Source: Paenibacillus antibioticophila (GTDB lineage Bacteria > Bacillota > Bacilli > Paenibacillales > Paenibacillaceae). Taken from it: a stretch of DNA of 64,000 nt. The position numbers were made by a program, and so were the translations under genes. The stretch is taken from NCBI RefSeq assembly GCF_000455265.1, contig NZ_HG005139.1:761131-825130 (forward strand), read 5' to 3'. Positions 37,144 to 44,848 of this stretch are shown piece after piece (the first letter of the stretch is position 1; the number at the start of each line of letters is the position of its first letter). The notes beneath the pieces are model-generated. The model was not told the origin of the DNA and did not search any database. It worked only from the letters and a program-made list of their open reading frames with translations.

Positions 37144-37890
37144 ATGCTGACAGAAGAGCGTTATGCGATAATTATAGAGCGCTTGCAACAGCGGGGAATT
37201 GTTAAGCTTCAGGAGCTGGTAGAGCTGCTTGGGACATCGGAATCGACCGTTCGTCGTGATCTTGTTGACCTGGAGGAGCAAGGGATGTTGCGGCGAATTC
37301 ATGACGGGGCAGCACTCCCGAAGGATAACCGTCAGGAGCCCGGAATGAATGAAAAAACATTCAAAAACATTCAAGAAAAGGACTTGATTGCTCGTCGGGC
37401 GGCCAGACAGCTTCGTGATGGCGATTGTATTTTTCTAGATGCGGGTACTACTACTTTAAAGATGATTTCCTATATAGAAGCGGAGCAGGTGACGGTGGTT
37501 ACAAACGGGTTATCCCATGTGGAGGCGCTCGTGGGTAAGAACATTCGCAGTTATTTGCTGGGCGGGATGATGAAGATGCATACCAAGGCCGTGATCGGAA
37601 GTATGGCTATGCAAAATATGGAGCAGTTCCGGTTTGATAAATGCTTTTTGGGAGCCAATGGGGTGGATGCCCAAATGGGGTATACTACACCTGATCCGGA
37701 GGAAGCGCTCATTAAGCGCAGGGCGAAGGAGCTGTCGGGAGCAGCCTTTATTCTTGCAGATTCCAGCAAGCTTGGCGAGGTGCTGTTTGCCCGGATGTTC
37801 GATCTTGAGGATGCTTATCTCATTACAGACGCTGTTCCGGATGCGTTAAGGGAATCATTAACTCACAAAACTAAAATAATTGAGGGATAG
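37144..37890 (+). CDS. fruR: DeoR-family regulator of fructose utilisation
   Basis: The 248-residue repressor has a DeoR winged HTH at 1-57 ('VKLQELVELLGTSESTVRRDL') and a sugar-phosphate-sensing domain from about 75 ('DGDCIFLDAGTTTLKM', 'VTNGLSHVEALV', 'GANGVDAQMGYTTPD'). The likely inducer is fructose 1-phosphate, inferred from the adjacent fruK and fruA. ATG 37144 follows TTGGAGGGA; the upstream ATG at 37084-37104 lies in the promoter. It is three bases from fruK. Confidence 0.9.
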   Translation: MLTEERYAIIIERLQQRGIVKLQELVELLGTSESTVRRDLVDLEEQGMLRRIHDGAALPKDNRQEPGMNEKTFKNIQEKDLIARRAARQLRDGDCIFLDAGTTTLKMISYIEAEQVTVVTNGLSHVEALVGKNIRSYLLGGMMKMHTKAVIGSMAMQNMEQFRFDKCFLGANGVDAQMGYTTPDPEEALIKRRAKELSGAAFILADSSKLGEVLFARMFDLEDAYLITDAVPDALRESLTHKTKIIEG

Positions 37891-37892
37891 TC

Positions 37893-38804
37893 ATGATCTA
37901 TACAGTTACACTGAACCCGTCTATTGATTACATCGTTCATGTGGATGGACTACAGCTGGGAGAACTGAACCGCATGCAGAGCGATCTTAAGCTCCCCGGG
38001 GGCAAGGGGATCAATGTATCGCGCATCCTTAGCAGGCTTGGTGTGGAAAATACGGCACTAGGCTTTTTAGGCGGTTTTACAGGAGATTTTCTCAAGGAAA
38101 CCCTGGCCTCGGAGAACATCACGACAGATTTTGTTCAGGTTACAGGGGATACCCGGATTAATATCAAGCTCAAGCATGGGGAAGAGACCGAAATAAACGG
38201 TCAGGGTCCAACGATTACTCCCGAGGAGGCGGATGAGCTGTGCCGGAAATTGGATTCACTCGCTGCCGGCGATATTGTCGTGCTGTCCGGAAGCGTACCT
38301 TCTTCACTGGGAGGTATGTACTATGACCGGCTGATTGAAGCTTGCGGCAGAATAGGCGTTCGTTTTGTACTGGATACAACGGGAGAAGCGATGCTGCGGG
38401 GTGTCTCGCACAGGCCCCTATTGATCAAGCCGAACCATCATGAACTGGCTGAGCTGTTCAATGTTGAAATCAACTCGATCGATCAAATTATCTATTACGG
38501 CAAAAAGCTGCAGGAGCAGGGTGCCGAGCATGTTCTCGTCTCGATGGCGGGAGATGGCGCGGTCCTGATTACTAAAGAGGGAGTCTACCGCTCTAATGTT
38601 CCTCAAGGGACTGTCCGCAATTCGGTCGGTGCCGGGGATTCGATGATCGCAGGATTTGTGGGAGCATGGGCTCAAGGCGGAGATGTTATGGAAGCATTTG
38701 CTACAGGGGTTGCGTGCGGAAGCGCCACGGCATTCTCTGATGACTTGGCGGAGACAGAACTGATTCATAAGCTGCGCAAGCAAGTTGAAATCAAATTTGT
38801 TTAG
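37893..38804 (+). CDS. fruK: 1-Phosphofructokinase
   Basis: The 303-residue PfkB-family kinase turns fructose 1-phosphate into fructose 1,6-bisphosphate. It begins 'MIYTVTLNPSIDYIVHV', has the sugar-binding 'LPGGKGINVSRILSRLG' and the catalytic anion hole with Asp in 'NSVGAGDSMIAGFVG'. It is typical in length. It lies between the regulator and the PTS gene in an operon with gaps of 2 and 14 bases. Confidence 0.95.
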   Translation: MIYTVTLNPSIDYIVHVDGLQLGELNRMQSDLKLPGGKGINVSRILSRLGVENTALGFLGGFTGDFLKETLASENITTDFVQVTGDTRINIKLKHGEETEINGQGPTITPEEADELCRKLDSLAAGDIVVLSGSVPSSLGGMYYDRLIEACGRIGVRFVLDTTGEAMLRGVSHRPLLIKPNHHELAELFNVEINSIDQIIYYGKKLQEQGAEHVLVSMAGDGAVLITKEGVYRSNVPQGTVRNSVGAGDSMIAGFVGAWAQGGDVMEAFATGVACGSATAFSDDLAETELIHKLRKQVEIKFV

Positions 38805-38818
38805 GAGGGGTAAGCCGA

Positions 38819-40864
38819 ATGAAAATCACGGATCTGATGCTCAAAGAGACGATGATCATGAATCTGCAGGCAACAACGAAGGAAGCGGCATTGAATGAGT
38901 TGATTGCGAGTCTGTCAGCCAGCGGCCGGATCAATGATGCTGTGGAATTCAAGCAGGCGATATTGAGACGGGAGGGCGAATCAAGCACCGGAATTGGCGG
39001 CGGAATTGCGATGCCGCATGCCAAGACGAAGGCGGTTAATGAGGCAACGGTCGTCTTTGCGAAGAGTGCCCAAGGCGTTGATTTTGAGGCCCTGGATGGG
39101 GAGCCCGCGTACCTGTTCTTCATGATTGCAGCGCCGGATGGTGCGGGAAATACACATATGCGGACCTTGGCTTCGCTTTCCCGGCTATTGATCGACAGTG
39201 ACTTTATCCAGCAACTGATGAACACATCGTCACCGGAAGAAGTAACCCGATTGTTCGATGAAAGACAGCGTGCAGAGGAAGCAGCGAAGGCAGTGAAAGA
39301 AAAGGCAAAGCTTGAGGCGGAAGCACACAATGCAGGAGATACGCCGGCCACGGTTGCGGGTGCGACCCAAGTAACCGGCACGGCCAAAGCAGTCGGCGAT
39401 GCTGCGACTGTGATATCTACAGATGCGGATCGTGATAGTGGTGATCATGGTGAAGAACCGTTCGTCATTGCCGTGACGGCATGTCCGACGGGGATCGCCC
39501 ATACGTTCATGGCAGAGGATGCCTTGAAGAAGAAGGCCAAAGAAATGGGTGTGAATATCCGTGTAGAGACGAATGGTTCTGAAGGCGCAGGCAATGTACT
39601 GACCGCCGAGGAGATTCGCCGGGCGAAGGGGGTTATCGTCGCCGCTGACAAGAAGGTAGACATGGACCGCTTTGATGGAAAGCCGGTGCTCCAACGTCCG
39701 GTCAGTGACGGAATCCGCAAGCCGGAGGAGTTAATCCGTAAAGCCGTGAACGGTGAAGCTCCAATTTACCGGAGTGCAGGAGCAGGCGGTCAAGCTGAAG
39801 CGGATAAAGATGGGAAGACCAGTGTGGGCAGCAAAATCTACAAGGATCTGATGAACGGTGTCTCCCATATGCTTCCATTTGTAGTTGGCGGCGGGATTCT
39901 ACTGGCCTTATCCTTCCTGTTCGAGCAGGTTCTGGGAAGTGATCATCCGCTGGTTACGCTGCTGATGGCGATCGGCGGAGGCGATGGTGCGTTTCATTTC
40001 CTGATTCCGGTGCTCGCAGGCTTTATTGCCATGAGTATCGGCGATCGTCCGGCGCTCATGCCGGGGATGGTCGGCGGCCTGATGGCGGTAGGCGCCAATG
40101 CGGGCTTCCTTGGCGGTCTGGCGGCGGGCTTCCTTGCCGGTTATGTCGTCATTGGTTTGAGAAAAGTGTTTGCAGGTCTGCCTAAAACGCTGGAAGGCTT
40201 GAAGCCGATCCTGCTCTATCCGATCTTCGGCCTGTTGGTTACGGGTGCGATTATGCATTATCTGTTCGGGCCATTCTTCAGCTGGATTAATGAGGGCATG
40301 ATCAACGCACTAAATAATCTTGGCACAGGCAATATGGTGTTGCTGGGCGTGCTGCTTGGCGGTATGATGGCGATCGATATGGGCGGACCGTTCAATAAGG
40401 CCGCGTATACCTTCGCAATCGGTGTCTTCACTTCCAGCGGCAACACGAATGGCATGATGATGGCAGCCGTTATGGCCGGAGGGATGGTTCCTCCGCTTGC
40501 GATTGCCCTGGCCACGACATTGTTCAAGAACAAGTTCACCGCCCAGGAGCGCCAGTCCGGCTTGACGAACTATGTGCTTGGCTTCTCCTTTATTACAGAG
40601 GGAGCCATTCCGTTCGCCGCTGCCGATCCGCTGCGGGTATTGACGACAAGCATTATCGGCGCAGGGATAGCCGGCGGATTGACCCAATGGTGGGGAATCA
40701 ATATTCCGGCTCCGCATGGCGGTATTTTCGTAGCGGCCCTGGCGAACCATGCCCTGCTGTTCCTGCTCGCAGTGATCATTGGTGCGGTAATATCCGGCTT
40801 GGCGTTCGGATTGTGGAAGCGACCGCTGGTAGGCGCGGAGAAACTGGCTGCACCGGGAAAATAA
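38819..40864 (+). CDS. fruA: PTS fructose transporter EIIABC
   Basis: The 681-residue fused permease takes up and phosphorylates fructose to fructose 1-phosphate. EIIA (1-150) has phospho-His 67 in 'GGGIAMPHAKTK'. After an Ala/Glu-rich linker, EIIB (about 213-315) has phospho-Cys in 'VTACPTGIAHTFMAEDAL'. EIIC (about 340-670) has roughly eight to ten helices with 'GFIAMSIGDRPALMPGMVGG' and 'TEGAIPFAAADPLR' in the sugar site. AGGAGGGG serves as RBS. It ends the fruRKA operon. Confidence 0.96.
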   Translation: MKITDLMLKETMIMNLQATTKEAALNELIASLSASGRINDAVEFKQAILRREGESSTGIGGGIAMPHAKTKAVNEATVVFAKSAQGVDFEALDGEPAYLFFMIAAPDGAGNTHMRTLASLSRLLIDSDFIQQLMNTSSPEEVTRLFDERQRAEEAAKAVKEKAKLEAEAHNAGDTPATVAGATQVTGTAKAVGDAATVISTDADRDSGDHGEEPFVIAVTACPTGIAHTFMAEDALKKKAKEMGVNIRVETNGSEGAGNVLTAEEIRRAKGVIVAADKKVDMDRFDGKPVLQRPVSDGIRKPEELIRKAVNGEAPIYRSAGAGGQAEADKDGKTSVGSKIYKDLMNGVSHMLPFVVGGGILLALSFLFEQVLGSDHPLVTLLMAIGGGDGAFHFLIPVLAGFIAMSIGDRPALMPGMVGGLMAVGANAGFLGGLAAGFLAGYVVIGLRKVFAGLPKTLEGLKPILLYPIFGLLVTGAIMHYLFGPFFSWINEGMINALNNLGTGNMVLLGVLLGGMMAIDMGGPFNKAAYTFAIGVFTSSGNTNGMMMAAVMAGGMVPPLAIALATTLFKNKFTAQERQSGLTNYVLGFSFITEGAIPFAAADPLRVLTTSIIGAGIAGGLTQWWGINIPAPHGGIFVAALANHALLFLLAVIIGAVISGLAFGLWKRPLVGAEKLAAPGK

Positions 40865-40883
40865 TTTGAAGGATGTACGATAG

Positions 40884-40934
40884 AACTGCCGATGGTAAAA
40901 GCGTGAGGAGACGCTGTCTGTCGGCAGTTTTTTT
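40884..40934 (+). terminator. Terminator of the fructose operon
   Basis: AACTGCCGA and TCGGCAGTT pair around an inner AGCGT/ACGCT helix, followed by TTTTT. Confidence 0.88.
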
Positions 40935-40961
40935 ACACATTTGCACTTACACATTTGCTTC

Positions 40962-40990
40962 TTGACAAGTTATGAAGGATTTTATATACT
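40962..40990 (+). promoter_or_regulatory. Consensus promoter of tRNA-Ala
   Basis: TTGACA (40962-40967), a 17-bp spacer and TATACT (40985-40990) form a near-perfect housekeeping promoter 37 bases before the mature tRNA. Confidence 0.85.
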
Positions 40991-41027
40991 CAAAGGGTCG
41001 CTATGAAACCAGCGTTAACTAAATTAG

Positions 41028-41100
41028 GGGGCCTTAGCTCAGCTGGGAGAGCGCATCGCTGGCAGCGATGAGGTCAGGGGTTCGATCCCCCTAGGCTCCA
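41028..41100 (+). tRNA. tRNA-Ala (anticodon GGC)
   Basis: The 73-nt cloverleaf has a GGGGCCT/AGGCTCC acceptor stem, D-arm AGCTCAGCTGGGAGAGC, anticodon arm ATCGCT-GGC-AGCGAT and T-arm AGGGGTTCGATCCCCCT, with discriminator A. The 3' CCA is not encoded. GGC reads GCC/GCU alanine codons. It stands alone between a consensus promoter and a terminator, and two decayed copies of its 3' half occur downstream. Confidence 0.95.
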
Positions 41101-41109
41101 TATTCAATG

Positions 41110-41146
41110 AAAATCCCGATCCGAATGGATCGGGATTTTTCGTTTT
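41110..41146 (+). terminator. Terminator after tRNA-Ala
   Basis: AAATCCCGATCC and GGATCGGGATTT are perfect inverted repeats with a GAAT loop, followed by TTCGTTTT. Confidence 0.9.
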
Positions 41147-41160
41147 AATGATTGCTATAA

Positions 41161-41208
41161 CGGGGACCCAAACCGGAGTCCGAACGAGAATCCGAACGGG
41201 GACCTAAA
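41161..41208 (+). repeat. Degenerate 12-bp tandem repeat, four units
   Basis: CGGGGACCCAAA, CCGGAGTCCGAA, CGAGAATCCGAA and CGGGGACCTAAA follow each other without gaps. The frame-neutral spacing of 12 does not form an open gene here. Confidence 0.65.
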
Positions 41209-41236
41209 CCCAAGGTATGCCAGCTCCCCACTTTTC

Positions 41237-41421
41237 CTAACGGACATTATATCTCCTTAGCAGCCATTCTTTCATTCAAAAAAGTTCTAACGGACATTTT
41301 GTCATCTTAGGAGCAACTATCGGTAGAAAAAAAGCTCGTTGAGCATCCTAAAGGCAGAAAATGTCCGTTATCGATCAAAGTATCATATTAGTGTGTTCTA
41401 ACATTCCAAAATGTCCGTTAG
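41237..41421. repeat. Array A: four 24-bp imperfect palindromes
   Basis: Units at 41237-41260, 41287-41310, 41348-41371 and 41398-41421 start with CTAA and end with TTA(G/T). The first two carry the conserved half ACGGACATT on the left; the last two carry AATGTCCGT on the right, so the array is +,+,-,-. Start-to-start distances are 50, 61 and 50 bp. The last unit contains the stop codon of the neighbouring minus-strand gene. The stretch 41147-41417 holds no gene. Confidence 0.8.
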
Positions 41422-42128
41422 AGGAACAAGTGTGGCGGAAGCTGCCAGGTACGGTACCTTTGCTTGTCATCAACAACAGTCAGCCAGTGTTTATCTACAA
41501 GTTGCTGTAGAATGCGCCTTGCATGCTTCTCTGAACGTTGGAGATGGGAAGCGAGTTCTTTAGCAGTGAATGGCCGTAGAAGCCGCCTCGCATAACGTAT
41601 AGTCTCATTTTCAGTCCAATCTAAGGAGTGCGAAGCGGGAAAAGAGGTAAACTTGCCAACAAAGGAGAGAACAAGCTGTTTACAAAGGGAAGGATCTTCC
41701 TTGATGGACAAGTAAGCGATAGGTAGGAATAACCAATCGTCAAGGCTTAACATAGCTTGCTTCATACATAAGTCTTTAAATCGCCAAGCTTCGATATCTC
41801 TTGCATGCGAACTGAACCCATGAATTTCGATACATCCTTTCGCGTCGGCAGGCATATACGCAAGATCGAGGTAACGGTGCCGATTGTTCAGATCCCGCAC
41901 CTCCCATTCCGCATGCAAATCATTGAAGTTCCCGATGGCCGGATACCATATCCTTCTAAGAAACTCCACGGTTCCGTGACCTAGCCCTTTCCCAAGCAAC
42001 TCTCGCCTTCTAGGATTCGATTCATAAGCGGTCTGTTCAGAAATCCATTCTTCAAATTCAATTTCAAAATTTATAATTTTATCCTCCTCTCTGTGAAACA
42101 AAAATACCGCTTTGATTGATGAAACCAT
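41418..42128 (-). CDS. Putative PD-(D/E)XK-like protein with C-terminal winged helix (paralog A)
   Basis: No named family is certain. About residues 20-130 hold 'LLGKGLGHGTVEFLRRIWYP', 'GNFNDLHAEWEVRD', then 'RYLDLAYM...CIEIHGFSSH', a D...ExX spacing like a PD-(D/E)XK nuclease core with the usual Lys replaced by His. Residues about 185-236 look like a winged helix ('LRPFTAKELASHLQRSEKHARRILQQLV', read in parts). It is homologous along its length to the protein at 55797. The only AUG (42128) lies in a hairpin without RBS. GAGAGGAGG stands before ATT 42077 and ATA 42074, where the paralog starts with TTG, so the true protein is probably about 218-219 residues from a non-AUG codon. Confidence 0.65.
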   Translation of the reverse strand: MVSSIKAVFLFHREEDKIINFEIEFEEWISEQTAYESNPRRRELLGKGLGHGTVEFLRRIWYPAIGNFNDLHAEWEVRDLNNRHRYLDLAYMPADAKGCIEIHGFSSHARDIEAWRFKDLCMKQAMLSLDDWLFLPIAYLSIKEDPSLCKQLVLSFVGKFTSFPASHSLDWTENETIRYARRLLRPFTAKELASHLQRSEKHARRILQQLVDKHWLTVVDDKQRYRTWQLPPHLFL

Positions 42129-42151
42129 GTGGTTTCATTAATCAAAGCGGC
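42106..42151. repeat. Long hairpin upstream of paralog A (copy 1)
   Basis: CCGCTTTGATTGATGAAACC and GGTTTCATTAATCAAAGCGG form a stem of about 21 bp with one G-T mismatch and a four-base centre. An identical hairpin lies at about 45896-45941. On the minus strand it precedes the RBS of paralog A. Confidence 0.8.
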
Positions 42152-42258
42152 ATGTACTTCACACCGATAATTCTCTTTCAAATTAACATAATCTGTACTA
42201 TTGATCAAGAGGTCGGGCCTTTTAGGTTTGTCAGTGAAGCAGGCTAAAGGTGGGGATC

Positions 42259-42303
42259 GCATCATTGGCAGTGGAGTGGTCAGGGGTTTGTCCCTAAGCT
42301 CCA
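42259..42303 (+). pseudogene. Decayed tRNA-Ala 3'-half, copy 1
   Basis: The sequence from GCATCATTGGCAG to AAGCTCCA follows the anticodon arm, variable loop, T-arm and acceptor 3' strand of the tRNA-Ala at 41028, with several changes that break the anticodon and T stems. The 5' half is missing, so it cannot fold as a tRNA. Confidence 0.7.
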
Positions 42304-42597
42304 CAACTTGGTATGACTGCTCACCCGCCTTTGCAATTGCAAAAATCGGTTTGTACATAAGGCACCCGAGTCACTCATCAGGCAGTTCAAAACACTTTAA
42401 GAACCCTACGAAATGGCAGAAGCGGTCGTTAATTATCATTGCTTGATGGGCAAGGATGACGGAAAAAGGTCATATAATCAATGTCGCAGGGATTCTAATG
42501 GAATGCAATCGACATCGTTTGTTTCATTAACCGTCAAGCACTGATTTTTAGATGAGTCTTTAAAAAAATGCACAGTTATCAGTTACTAACTGCGGAG

Positions 42598-42624
42598 ACA
42601 CATTTGACTTTAGTTTCATAAGAT
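42598..42624 (+). promoter_or_regulatory. Sigma-K-like promoter of the short collagen gene
   Basis: AC at 42600-42601, 15 bases, then CATAAGAT (42617-42624) fits the mother-cell sigma-K pattern (AC...CATAnnnT). The same arrangement is kept before the long collagen gene although nearby bases differ. Confidence 0.5.
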
Positions 42625-42655
42625 GTACAAGTCTCCCAATTTTATTGGAGTAATT

Positions 42656-43630
42656 ATGACGGAGGTGAAAGATTTAGTGAATTTAATCAATCTTGTAGTT
42701 AACGGTCAATTTGACACTGGGACCGTAACCCCATGGTTCTCACAAGCTGCAACAATTAACGAAACATATAGCCACTCGGGATTTTTCAGTGCACAGTTAT
42801 CAGGAGGGCCTACCAACTCTTTTCTCTCACAGTTTTTTACCATTCAGGAAGGAGAAAATCTAGAAGTCATTTATTCACTATCCAAGTTCGGTGCGCTGCC
42901 TAGCCCATTGGTTAGTGTATCCGTTGCTTTCTATGATGCGGCAATAAACTTCCTTGGAATGGGGTTAATCGCTATCAACTATAGTGGTCGAATTCCAGAC
43001 GTAACATCTGAACAATGGCTGGAGTTGTATAACATTACTACTCCTGCTCCACAGGGAACTACGCAAGCACTTATTACAATCAGCGTGATCCCTCAAGCAG
43101 GAGCAGCTGATATCCTGGTCGATGATATTGGAGTCCTTCTGTTTAACGGCATCAGTGGACCTACAGGGCCAACTGGACCAACTGGACTTACAGGACCTAA
43201 AGGACCAACAGGACCAACCGGCGTAACTGGAGCCACTGGAGCCACTGGAGCCACTGGAGCCACTGGTGTAACTGGAGTAACTGGGGCAACAGGAGCCACT
43301 GGTGCAACAGGCCCGACGGGTGACATTTCGGCAATCGAAATTATTCCTACCGCAAACCGGTACTTTTATTTCCCACCTACAGATCTGGACTTATCCTCCT
43401 CTGTTACAATTCCTGCGGGGGAGTTCAGCGATGATGATGGAAACAGCGTTACCGAATTTTCTGGACTAGGCACAAACAGCTTTAATAATCTATTCATTAA
43501 CGGTCTCGTGCAACCAGGCAATGCGTACAACGTAAGTCCCGACATGTTGTTCTTTCCTGCACAAAGCGGCACCATATTTGCCGGTACGCCGATCATTATT
43601 GAGACTGTACAATTTAATGTTCAAGTGTAA
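42656..43630 (+). CDS. Exosporium-type collagen-like protein (NTTRR-F1, 18 Gly-X-Y triplets, DUF4183)
   Basis: A 324-residue protein. Residues about 1-165 form an NTTRR-F1-type beta-sandwich domain ('[18 protein letters not shown]', '[17 protein letters not shown]'). A collagen-like stretch coded by 43157-43321 has 18 triplets, mostly G-A-T, G-V-T and G-P-T. The last 100 residues are DUF4183 ('[14 protein letters not shown]', '[19 protein letters not shown]', '[11 protein letters not shown]'). Such proteins form hair-like filaments on spores; no secretion signal is present, as usual for BclA-like proteins. ATG 42656 has TTGGAG upstream; GTG 42677 behind GGAGGTG is an alternative. Confidence 0.85.
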   Translation: MTEVKDLVNLINLVVNGQFDTGTVTPWFSQAATINETYSHSGFFSAQLSGGPTNSFLSQFFTIQEGENLEVIYSLSKFGALPSPLVSVSVAFYDAAINFLGMGLIAINYSGRIPDVTSEQWLELYNITTPAPQGTTQALITISVIPQAGAADILVDDIGVLLFNGISGPTGPTGPTGLTGPKGPTGPTGVTGATGATGATGATGVTGVTGATGATGATGPTGDISAIEIIPTANRYFYFPPTDLDLSSSVTIPAGEFSDDDGNSVTEFSGLGTNSFNNLFINGLVQPGNAYNVSPDMLFFPAQSGTIFAGTPIIIETVQFNVQV

Positions 43631-43710
43631 AATGGAATTCCCCGTTCCTTTGCCTTTACTACTTCCGAATCTACCACATACACTATTTTTAGGTAGGGAG
43701 GTGAGGAACC

Positions 43711-43809
43711 ATGCCAATCGTAACCCTATATCAAAATAGTCTGAGATTCGCATCCACCTTTGATGCAGGGACAGGAACGGGGGCAACATGCTTTGTAAGA
43801 GCAGGCTAG
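43711..43809 (+). CDS. Small open frame, possibly a truncated spore-surface gene
   Basis: GGGAGGTGAGG precedes ATG 43711, which opens a 32-residue frame MPIVTLYQNSLRFASTFDAG... ending FVRAG at TAG. The fine RBS suggests a real start, but the product is very short and runs into an IS remnant just after its stop. It may be the stump of a gene interrupted by that element. No family recognised. Confidence 0.35.
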   Translation: MPIVTLYQNSLRFASTFDAGTGTGATCFVRAG

Positions 43810-43825
43810 TTTGTTCATAACGGGT

Positions 43826-44045
43826 CGCTAATCGGCGGGAATGCTTCACTTCTGCGGGATCCGCCAAGACTTCTTTTCGTTAGCTCCATCTGGCACAGCA
43901 TCTCGTATCCGTTTACCGAGTCGTGGCATTGGCCACCAGTCACCTCAAAGCGCAGAGGATTGCCCAAAGCATCACATCCGCATGAATTTTGGTCGTCAAT
44001 CCGCCGCGGGAACGCCCAATTGCTTGCTGAAGGCCCCCCTTCTTT
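43826..44045 (-). pseudogene. IS5-family transposase remnant
   Basis: Read on the minus strand in two frames, the segment gives 'AIGRSRGGLTTKIHA' and, after a frameshift, 'DALGNPLRFEVTGGQCHDSV' followed by 'NGYEMLCQMELTK', the central DDE-transposase region of IS5/IS427-group OrfB proteins. Both ends of the gene and the terminal repeats are missing. It is a dead fragment between the short collagen gene and the Crp-like regulator. Confidence 0.8.
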
Positions 44046-44070
44046 CTCCCGTTCCATGCTTAATATTTTT

Positions 44071-44736
44071 CTACTGCTTTTGCAATAGCTTAAATTCGTT
44101 CCTATAAAAGTCAATCAAGCCGTCCCGCTTCATCCATGCAAGCTCTCTGGATAAAGCACTTCGATCTACATTTAAGTACTCGGCCATCGCTTCTCTATCA
44201 AAAGGAATAGTAAAAGTTTCTGTTCCAGTTTCACGCATAACTTTTGTTAAATAAGTTAAGACCTTATCCCGAATAGTAGGCATAATCAGACAATCATTTC
44301 GATCATGCAGTTCTAACGCTCGTTCTGCAATACTATCAAAAAGATTGCCAAGTAATTGTTCGTGTGCCATACATAACTTCGTACAACGGCTCAATATGCT
44401 TTTGATAGGAATAAACAGAACCTCAAGCGGTTCTATTGCCTGTACTGACATAGGGCATCTTCTTCCACGGCTAGCCGCTGTTAAAACTGCGGTATATCCA
44501 CCCGGATAATGGAGGGATACAATAATTTGTTTTCCCGCAACGCTTAATTTCGTACTTTGAGCGCTGCCCTGCAATATGATGCCGACATCATCAACTAAAT
44601 CGCCCTCACGGACAACCATCTCATCTTTTGCATATTCTTTCCGTGTGGCCGATAGGCATTTAAGCATTTGGGGAATATCATTTGGAGAAATCCCCGAAAA
44701 TAAACGTGATTGACATAGGGAATCTAAGTTGTTCAT
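44071..44736 (-). CDS. Crp/Fnr-family transcriptional regulator
   Basis: A 221-residue regulator with a cyclic-nucleotide-like beta-barrel (about 20-125: 'MVVREGDLVDDVGIILQGSA', 'IIVSLHYPGGYTAVL') and a C-terminal winged HTH ('DREAMAEYLNVDRSALSRELAWMKRDG', read in parts). N-terminal and scattered cysteines (C9, C23 and others) do not form an obvious FNR cluster motif. ATG 44736 follows GAGGAG seven bases upstream. It diverges from the LUD-domain gene and probably controls it. Confidence 0.88.
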   Translation of the reverse strand: MNNLDSLCQSRLFSGISPNDIPQMLKCLSATRKEYAKDEMVVREGDLVDDVGIILQGSAQSTKLSVAGKQIIVSLHYPGGYTAVLTAASRGRRCPMSVQAIEPLEVLFIPIKSILSRCTKLCMAHEQLLGNLFDSIAERALELHDRNDCLIMPTIRDKVLTYLTKVMRETGTETFTIPFDREAMAEYLNVDRSALSRELAWMKRDGLIDFYRNEFKLLQKQ

Positions 44737-44848
44737 GAGAGACTCCTCGTTGCACATGCAACATACTTTTTCTTTTTACCATACTATATTAATCATAAAT
44801 ACACAAAAAGTTAGTCACCTTTTCTGATGTCAGAATGGAGGAAAGACA

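Larger units (their letters stand above)
42129..42655. repeat. Segmental duplication, copy 1 (leader, pseudo-tRNA, collagen promoter)
   Basis: This gene-free 527 bp, together with the hairpin before it and the collagen gene after it, matches 45890-46485 in order. Shared blocks include the stretch after the hairpin (CACACCGATAATTCTCTTTC), the tRNA-Ala fragment, CAACTTGGTATGACTGCTCA, and the promoter before the collagen start. Small indels and substitutions separate the copies. Open frames here are short and not conserved. Confidence 0.8.

Noticed and set aside
41418..42128. Annotating paralog A as a plasmid replication-relaxation or ordinary restriction enzyme
   Set aside because: The winged helix and nuclease-like spacing are suggestive only; key motifs of those families and any methylase partner are missing.
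42071..42446. Open frames on both strands around the pseudo-tRNA (products with KAGEQSYQVV or KHFKNPT)
   Set aside because: Typical spurious frames over tRNA-like DNA; the corresponding frames in the second copy (46017-46362) are shifted and not conserved.
44758..44848. FNR or CRP binding site in the Crp/LUD divergent gap
   Set aside because: AT-rich with no convincing TTGAT-N4-ATCAA or TGTGA-N6-TCACA dyad.
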